A stretch of 64,000 bases of DNA from Haberlea rhodopensis (lineage: Eukaryota; Streptophyta; Magnoliopsida; Lamiales; Gesneriaceae): NCBI GenBank assembly GCA_907163345.1, contig CAJQUN010000009.1:7254001-7318000 (forward strand). The letters run 5' to 3'. Shown here piece after piece: positions 57,024 through 64,000 of the stretch. Positions within the stretch are counted from its first letter, which is position 1. Each line of letters starts with the position of its first letter. The position numbers were made by a program, and so were the translations under genes. The notes under the pieces were generated by a model that did not search any database, was not told where the DNA came from, and was given only the letters and a program-made list of their open reading frames with translations.

Positions 57024-57933
57024 TCAAATTGTAAATATAGCTAACAAGAGTATAAATAAATCTTCTGTATTGGTGATTAATTATGTAGAGCATTTTTTGA
57101 GGGAAGGGAAAGGGGGCCATCAAATCATATTGGCCTCCCCGAAATCCGGCATGGATTTATGAGAGGAAATCCATGCATGTATTTGTCCATAAATTAAATT
57201 CCATTTTGCACGTTAAATGCGCTTATGCATTACATAAATTTTTTTCTTTCTTTTTATATTCATTAGATAAAAAGTTTATTATTTTTTTAACAATCTTAAC
57301 TATAGAGTTCGAGACTCGAGCTCGAGTCATTATAGACAGATCTGAGTGACTGACTAGTAGATCACTGCTCCGATTGTTCACTACATAAAAATTTGATTGC
57401 ACAAATAAGTAACTAATTTTTTTTGCGAATATAAGAATCAATACTATAACAGCTTAAATAATTAGATAATTCACGATAATTTTTGTATTATGTTATTTTA
57501 TTTGATTTATAATAAATTTATTTAAGATTTTGAACTTCTAATTAACCACGAGGTCCTGGTTGTGCCCGTGATGTGTGTTCATGCTTACCAAGAATGTGAA
57601 CGTTTAACGAAGTACTTTGCTTAACTACACAAATTGAAAAAATAATATATTTTTGAATACTGATATTAAATTTTGTTAAATGTGTATTTTTATTGTAGAT
57701 ATATGTTAGTTTACTCATTAAAATGAGGGTGAATCACATATATAATATCTCTAGTTTGAACAATTATGAATTTCCCCGCTAAATTAAAAAATAACGTATA
57801 TATACTTTCTAGTTTGAACAAATATGAATTCCCCTCTAATTTTAAAAAGTAATATATATATAACCTGCTATGTATCTGTATGTCAAATTACATGGGAGAT
57901 AGTTATATTACAAACTATACGGAAATTCGTAAT
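57020..57933. other. AT-rich intergenic sequence
   Basis: No gene recognised. A short motif, agtttgaacaa-tatgaattcccc, is repeated near 57,755 and 57,810. Confidence 0.4.
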
Positions 57934-58371
57934 TAAGTGTGTAAACGAACCGAATCGAGCCAAATATGCCGAAAATTTTAAGGTTCGGATTCTGCTCGAA
58001 ATAGTTATATTCGAGCTCGAGTTCGATTCGATGTTCGAATAGTTTTAAAAATTTGGCTCGAGTTCAGCTCGAATCAAAGTTCTAGTTCGGCTCGAAAAGA
58101 TTCGAACATGTTCGCGAGCTATTCGAAATTTTCTCGAAAACAAATACCCTTAAAAAGTTGAAATATATTTATTTAATATATAATTATATTATATTAATAA
58201 ATATTATAGTTCACGAGCGGCTCGTGAACTATTGAACAAAGTGATTTTGACTCAAGTTCGGCTAAAAAAAGTTCGAACATGTTCGAGTTCGGCTCTAATT
58301 CGAAAATTCGAATACGAATTTTCGATCCGACTCAAAAATTCGTGAACATGTTCGATTAATTTCCACCCCTA
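57934..58371. mobile_element. hAT-like MITE rich in ttcga words, 438 bp
   Basis: It begins taagtgtgtaaacgaaccga and ends attaatttccacccctaa-like sequence whose complement is taggggtgg. The flanking 8-mers are ttcgtaat (57926-57933) and ttcataat (58372-58379), 7 of 8 identical. The interior is dense with gctcga/ttcgaa words. Non-coding. Confidence 0.7.
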
Positions 58372-58379
58372 TTCATAAT

Positions 58380-59158
58380 GCAACTAATTTACAGTTTATC
58401 TGTTATTGTTTAAATTAGTTGTCAAAAATTAAAACATTTGTACATGGGAGATGGCTCCATTTTCCCATTTTTTTTTTAAAAAATGAAATTTTAGTTGGGG
58501 AGGGCATTTATGTAGCTGATTTAGACGTTTATTAGCTTTTGCATTAATGGGCGTTGAGTGGGTAAAGTATAAGAACAACGAGCTCCCATTACGCCATCTT
58601 ATCTTGCAGAATAATTCCACTCATAATTGTATTTTAGAAATAGCTAAAATTCTAAGTGTATATATAGATTTTTTTAAAAAAATTATAAACGGCACGATTT
58701 AAGTTTTCATTTTACAAGTATATTTGTTGCGACCAAATGACCAATGAGAACGTTTGAAATCTCGCGTTAGGACTGTTGTACGATTTAAATATTTAAATTG
58801 TATAAATATCGCGAATTATAACTTTTAATGTAATAATCAACGATAGATAATGTACAAAGACTTCCAACTATAAATTTAATTTGGTCTTATTTCCCTTCTC
58901 CAAACATTTATTAGGCGGTCAAGGACTAAACCTTTGAATCACTCGACCAAATAAAGCGTAAAATCAGGGAAAAATGGCACAATTTAGGCAATTAGTCATT
59001 AAGGAACTTTATCTTTTCCAAATGAGAATTTTTTTTTTTTTATCGAGTTTGGCAAATTTTATAAAAAGTCACGCAGCATTAAGATATAATAATAATTGCC
59101 CAAATTTTGTCCCAACATCGATCTTCTTATACTAAGAAGGATTCCTCTTGTGCCGAAC
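58380..59158. other. AT-rich intergenic sequence
   Basis: Nothing recognised. Confidence 0.4.
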
Positions 59159-59491
59159 CTATGGTTCAACACTCAAGATTAGAGCTTCCAACGGATCAAC
59201 AGACGATTTGGGGATAGAACCTAACTCGGAGACAACGGAACGGGAAAAAAAATTGTAATAAACAATTGAAATTGAAGGGGAGAAACATTTTTTTCTCAGC
59301 ACTTTACTTTGTGCAGGACATAAAGCAAAAATGAGGATTATTATTACTTCTTGCCTTCCCGGATATGAAGTAGTTGCTATAGGAGCCCATTGTGTAGTCG
59401 CGCTTACGAGGGCCTGGGCCCGGGACGTGACGTCTATAATCTCTCTTTGATAGCCCTTTGAATTAACGATCCTAAGGTTCTTGTTAATCAA
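59159..59491 (-). other. Unassigned open frame on a less AT-rich patch
   Basis: A 110-codon frame on the minus strand, with an alternative frame over about 59,300-59,470 reading KRDYRRHVPGPGPRKRDY then TMGSYSNYF. Composition differs from the flanks. I recognise neither reading. It could be an exon remnant or organelle-derived DNA. Confidence 0.25.
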
Positions 59492-61265
59492 TTGGACTTG
59501 TCTTCGAAGCTATTTTGGTTATGGATTGTTTGCCCTTGTTTGAAGTTGTCTAAGACAAATTTTACAAAAAATAAATAAATAAATAAATAAAAGTGAAGTT
59601 GAATTATAATCTCATGTTCTACTACGTCAAGTATATGAGTTTTAATAGCTTTAACAAGCCCTAGAAAAATATTTTAAAGCATCTTTTAGTGGAACGAATG
59701 TCTGAAATGGCATAAAAATGAATTTTCCTAATATTTTGGAAATTACAATTACTAGTAAAATTATTGTATAAACCAGGTCATACTATACATCAACACATAC
59801 AAAATATATATATACTGATGTATAACAATATCCGTTCGCATCCCGCTTGCTAGTAGAACACTCTTTTACAATCCCGGTTGCGCTTGCGTGACACGTCTTT
59901 TATTGACTTCCAGTAAGATCTTTTTTTTTATTGATTGGCCTTGCTTCCAATTATATTTGTGTTTTTTACACTTTGGAATATTGATACTTGGTACTATCTT
60001 TGAATTTCGTTCTCTTTTATAATTGAGGGTGTTAATAATCTCGAATTCGGATTTGTTTTTTGTTGTTTAGCTCAAAAGGTAGATCCGATCATCCATAAAG
60101 TATTTCTCAATCAATATTATGAATATACTCAATATTGGATGATTGGAGAATAATTCATCGAATTCGATACGGTGACCTGTCTTATGGTGTCGTTTATGGA
60201 GATTGAAAATTGTTGTATAGATTGTGTATGTGCTACATGTATGAACCAATATAAAAAAAATGTATTATGATTTGATTAAATTTAGTTGACATTTCTTGTT
60301 TAGTTCAATTTTTTTTTGTATTAGTGCATCTATGATTTTCCCGATGTGTCACTGCTATATTTGTATTTTGGGTTGTTTTTTTAGGGTTTAATAATCAAAA
60401 TATTACAAAAAATAAAAATTTGTAAATTACTGTAACCTGGGAAAGATTTACACATTTACCGTAAACCGTTTTTTGAGAAAACGATTTCTTCACAAATCGA
60501 ATTTGTATAGAAACCGTTTGGTGAGAAAACGTTTTCTTCACAAATTTTTTTTTGTTTTTATGAAATATATGATAATATTAACATTTATATTTTAATATTT
60601 AATAGTATAAAATTATAATTATTTTATTAAATTTGAATCTGTATAATTAACTAATTGGTGAAGTGACTTGAATAATTATTATTATACATTTGTGAAATAG
60701 TAATAATACATCTATCGGTGCTGGTGATTTCCTAAATGTTCTCCAGTCCCATACATAGTGGGTCGTATATCTCCGAGTCCTCTAACTCTCTGACCGATAC
60801 TCAGCATCATCTCTTGACTTTTCATTTTGAATTGATGAAGAAGTATTTTGTTGTTGATCTCTATATGCTGAAATCATATCATTTGTATGTAATATGTAGA
60901 CCCGATCACGGTTCAGAACCGTCGGTTCGACGGTTAAAAAAACATCGACCCTTAACCTTAACCTTCCTTGACGGTTACGGTTACAGTTCATGAACCGCCA
61001 GTTACGGTTACGGTTCCAGTTACGGTTAACCAACGGTTACGGTTACGGTTTGACCCTTATTTTTTTAAACAAAATTAAAAATATTATTAAAATTTGAAAT
61101 AAAGTGTAAAAAGTGTATGAATGTGTTTTCATCCATGGATTAAACATAAAATAACGTAAAATAAATTCAAGCCCAGATAATCAAATTGTGTAAGATATAT
61201 TTGTTTGGTCAATATATATTATAACACTATATTTAGATCAACAACGCTCTTATAGCATAGTAGTT
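59492..61265. other. Intergenic repeat-rich sequence left of the copia element
   Basis: No gene. A 38-bp unit starting aaaccgttt is present twice (60473 and 60511). About 60,900-61,060 is dense with ggttacggtt words, as in the ends of some hAT-like MITEs, but I could not fix its borders. Confidence 0.4.
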
Positions 61266-61302
61266 TGTTAGTCCCGGATCTTATCGATGAGATTTTAAAG
61301 AT

Positions 61303-61505
61303 GACAAAACAAATCAGACCGGATCGAGAGAAATCAGACTGACCAGAACGATCGCCCAAAACAGATCAAGCTGATAAGATGACAAAGCATATCAGACCGG
61401 ATCGAGGGTAATCAGACTGACCAGAACGATCGCTCAACAACAGAACAAGCTGATAAGTCACATTACTTATCAGACCGGATCGATGATTATCAGACTGACT
61501 CAACC
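61303..61505. repeat. 78-bp tandem repeat in the copia LTR (2.6 copies)
   Basis: Units start at 61303, 61381 and 61459. Each carries atcagaccggatcga, then atcagactga. The third is partial. They lie in the U3 part of the LTR and are candidate enhancer-type repeats; that role is inferred. Confidence 0.85.
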
Positions 61506-61812
61506 GTGGCTTCAGATCGATCTCTATCTTTATCAGATCAGAACAGCTTAGGATACATACAGAATGGCTCCTCAGTCCGAATCATTAACGGCTATTTATT
61601 GTAGCATTTAATGTTGTAATTAATGCTACAAAGGACCAAAGACTGAAGATTGCCATAATAGGTAAGAAGACAAAGAAGAGCTTGCCTGACAGTCGCCGAA
61701 AGTATGAACCAGAACGGCAAGTATCCTAAAGAAGAAGACTGAAGCCTACTCAGAGTTTAAGCAGAGTCAAAAGTTGCACATTAAGGGAAATAACGTCGTT
61801 GGTACATTCAAC

Positions 61813-61820
61813 TATAAAAG
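61813..61820 (+). promoter_or_regulatory. LTR TATA box
   Basis: TATAAAAG in the middle of the LTR, well placed to start the element's RNA about 30 bases downstream. Confidence 0.65.
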
Positions 61821-62418
61821 GATGCAACAAAAGGAACTTACAGAGGCTGACAACCAACATTCGCTGATCAATTGAAAAACAAGAAAGCAAAAACAGCACA
61901 AGCTTACAAGCTCAGAAGCTCTCAAGCTGAAATCATTCTTAAGCACGTCTTATTTGTAACATTTGATTATTTTAGGATCACTGTGCGCATCTTGTGTTTT
62001 CCATATTGAAAATCAGAAAGTGAGAAACATATTGTAACTGTCAGACAGAGTGTGTCTGAGCAGATTGAGTGACTAGGAGTTTCAGATTGGTAGTGAGGTA
62101 AATCCAGTCTGAATCGGGTTTGTACAACAGGATTGTATAAATCAAAGTCTTCTAGTATAAACCTTCCTTAATTGGAAGAAGGGTGGACGTAGAAGGATTA
62201 CACCACCTTCGAACTTCCAGAAACATATCCTGTGTATCTTTTTTCTGCACTCGTTCTTTCTCACTAGCCATCGAGCCGTTCTTACATACAAGAACAGACC
62301 GTTCCGCACTTATATTTTCAGTGGTCTGTTTTGTACAAGAATTGATTAAGAAACAGATTTCTTTCACTAATCCGAAAGAAATCACGAAGGATTAATTTTT
62401 AGAAGGAGTGTTCATTCA

Positions 62419-62438
62419 CCCCCCCCCCCCCCCCCCCC
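62419..62438. repeat. Twenty-base C run near the LTR 3' end
   Basis: A run of 20 C between ttcatt-ca and tctaaacactcc, 27 bases before the LTR end. Related elements usually carry a shorter C run here. Confidence 0.9.
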
Positions 62439-62512
62439 TCTAAACACTCCGGGCCGATCCTAACAAGTGGTATCAGAGCAGGTCATCTTAATCAGCTAAA
62501 TCACTCGAGTTG

Positions 62513-64000
62513 ATGGCATCATTCAACAAAATTCCTATGTTCTCAAAAGAAGACTATGATGACTGTAGAATCAGAATGCAAGCTCACCTGGCAGCTCAGG
62601 ATGACGACATGTGGTTCGTCATCACTGATGGACCAATGAAGATCCAAAAAATAAATACAGCAGTCGCCATTACCGGTGGAGAACCACAAATGGTAGAAAA
62701 GGACAGATCCCTCTGGACGAATGAGGAAAGAAAGAAAGCAAATCTCGATAATGTGGCCAAAGACATCTTGTTCAAGACTTTGGACAAGAACATGTTCAGC
62801 AAAATCAAAATGTGCTCTACTGCCAAAGAAATTTGGGAGAAGATAGCACAGCTATGTGAAGGCAACGACCAGACCAAAGAAAACAAGTTAACTATTGCTC
62901 TTCAAAAATTTGAGAGCATAAAGATGAAAAGTGGAGAAACTCTAAATGAGTTTGATGAAAGAGTCACCGGCATCATAAATGAACTGAATGGTCTGGGGAA
63001 GGAATATTCTAACAGAGAGATCGCTCTGAAAGTGATGAGAGCTCTGCCAAAGGAATGGGATGTTAAGACCATTGCCATGAGGGAATCAAAAGATCTTAAC
63101 AAGGTTGAAATTCATGATCTGTTTGCAGATCTTAAGGCCTATGAGTTTGAACTGATAAGCAGAGGTGAAGCAGAGCCATTCATCTCTCAACCAAACAAGG
63201 CCCTGGCAGCCATTCCAGACCAGATCGCTTCAACATCAGACCGATCTGCTGAACAGATAAGTAACGATGCTATGTCATTATTTATCAAGAAATTCGGTAA
63301 ATTTATGTCTAAGAATAAGAGGAACTTCAAACCCTCTCATCATTATAAATCAAGAAAAGATGATACTGTTAATGATCAGGCTTGCTACAATTGTGGTAAG
63401 ACCGGACACTTTATTGCAGATTGCACCAGACCGAAGAAAGAAGAACGGAAAGAGAAGCATCGTGATGATAGAAAGAAGAAGCACTACAAAGACCGCAAGA
63501 ATCATGGAAAATCCCAAAAAGTCCTAGTAGCTGAAGAAGGAAACAGCAAATGGGCTCAGACAGACTCAGACTCGGAAAGCTCTGAATACTCTTCCAGCGA
63601 AAGCGAAGAAGATATTCAATGTCTTATGGCAGACGAAGAGATGAGTCAGACAGACGAGTTATATGATATTAACTCAAATGAATTTACACGAGAAGAGCTC
63701 ATGTCCGCACTACAAGACATGGCTAATGATTATAGAATCTTAGCTGAATCATTTGAGAAGAATAAAGTTAAAGTCAGTGATCAAATGGATGAGCACAACA
63801 AACCAAGCTGCTCTGAGCAGGGTGAGTGCAAAAATCTCCAGATCGAGCTGAATAAGCTGAAAATCTCTTATGATCAGCTCCATGAAGAAAATAAGAGAAT
63901 TAGCACACAAAATGCTAAGCTCTCACATATATTCAAAACATGGACAAAATCCAGAACATCCTTGGAAGAATTACAAGAGGTTCAAAGAAACGTCGGTGAT
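62513..64000 (+). CDS. Copia gag polyprotein, N-terminal part (truncated by the window)
   Basis: Nucleocapsid precursor that packages the element's RNA. The frame is open from 62513 to the last base (496 codons) with no stop, so gag may continue into pol. The N-terminal half matches the UBN2 copia gag type. A CCHC zinc knuckle of the form C-x2-C-x4-H-x4-C begins at residue 291 (63383). A basic segment and a Ser/Glu-rich acidic segment follow, and the last about 80 residues have heptad spacing typical of a coiled coil. The start is the first ATG after the primer-binding site. No lesion is seen in the visible part. Confidence 0.92.
   Translation, partial: MASFNKIPMFSKEDYDDCRIRMQAHLAAQDDDMWFVITDGPMKIQKINTAVAITGGEPQMVEKDRSLWTNEERKKANLDNVAKDILFKTLDKNMFSKIKMCSTAKEIWEKIAQLCEGNDQTKENKLTIALQKFESIKMKSGETLNEFDERVTGIINELNGLGKEYSNREIALKVMRALPKEWDVKTIAMRESKDLNKVEIHDLFADLKAYEFELISRGEAEPFISQPNKALAAIPDQIASTSDRSAEQISNDAMSLFIKKFGKFMSKNKRNFKPSHHYKSRKDDTVNDQACYNCGKTGHFIADCTRPKKEERKEKHRDDRKKKHYKDRKNHGKSQKVLVAEEGNSKWAQTDSDSESSEYSSSESEEDIQCLMADEEMSQTDELYDINSNEFTREELMSALQDMANDYRILAESFEKNKVKVSDQMDEHNKPSCSEQGECKNLQIELNKLKISYDQLHEENKRISTQNAKLSHIFKTWTKSRTSLEELQEVQRNVGD

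Larger units (their letters stand above)
61266..64000 (+). mobile_element. Ty1/copia LTR retrotransposon, 5' part, runs off the window
   Basis: The 5' LTR is 61266-62465 (1,200 bp), starting TGTTAGTCCCGG and ending CGATCCTAACA. It is followed two bases later by tggtatcagagcagg, a primer-binding site for initiator tRNA-Met. An open gag region follows. The long LTR and the coiled-coil gag tail suggest the SIRE/Maximus lineage, but pol is outside the window. The 3' LTR is not visible, so age and target duplication cannot be checked. Confidence 0.93.

Overview
The window is nuclear DNA from a flowering plant, most likely a eudicot; the sequence does not fix the species. It is AT-rich, its genes have GT-AG introns, and most of it is transposable-element sequence at different stages of decay. 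Recognisable plant genes are few and well spaced.

Layout. At 2,002-5,584 (minus) there is an intact six-exon ubiquitin-conjugating enzyme of the UBC7/13/14 class. From 6.0 to 9.7 kb there are three non-autonomous hAT-type elements. At 9,996-16,379 there is a complete Mutator-like element (MULE) with 10-bp target duplications and about 100-bp terminal inverted repeats. It has arrays of a 21-bp palindrome inside each end and two convergent genes: a mudrA-type transposase and a plant mobile domain (PMD) protein. A broken FMN-binding (PNPOx-like) gene fragment lies next to it at 16.7-17.6 kb. A multiply broken DUF4378/TRM-like gene occupies 18.8-23.6 kb. Between 24 and 37 kb there are a tRNA-derived SINE-like head, a small LTR element (TRIM), an intact C2H2 zinc-finger repressor (minus, 26,797-27,297), Helitron-like DNA with a clear 3' hairpin end, and the first exons of an RPB4-like gene with no visible remainder.

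From 37.8 to 54.9 kb lies a tandem pair of small C2-domain genes (16 kDa phloem protein/ERG1 type) in the same orientation with matching five-exon structures. Their introns hold a long foldback element split by a hAT insertion, and a three-LTR TRIM that is itself split by a related hAT insertion. The last exon of the second gene is duplicated downstream. An alpha-expansin gene (minus, 54,965-56,178) follows, with a 4-bp frameshift late in its last exon. The window ends inside a Ty1/copia retrotransposon, with a 1,200-bp 5' LTR, a primer-binding site and an open gag region running off the edge.

The host genes are unrelated in function: ERAD-type ubiquitin conjugation, transcriptional repression, a C2 signalling or phloem protein pair, and cell-wall loosening. 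Mobile DNA is what connects the region. The best leads are the MULE with its palindrome arrays and PMD gene, the datable nested insertions at 38 kb and 51 kb, and the C2 gene pair in which one copy has lost its conserved C-terminal tail.
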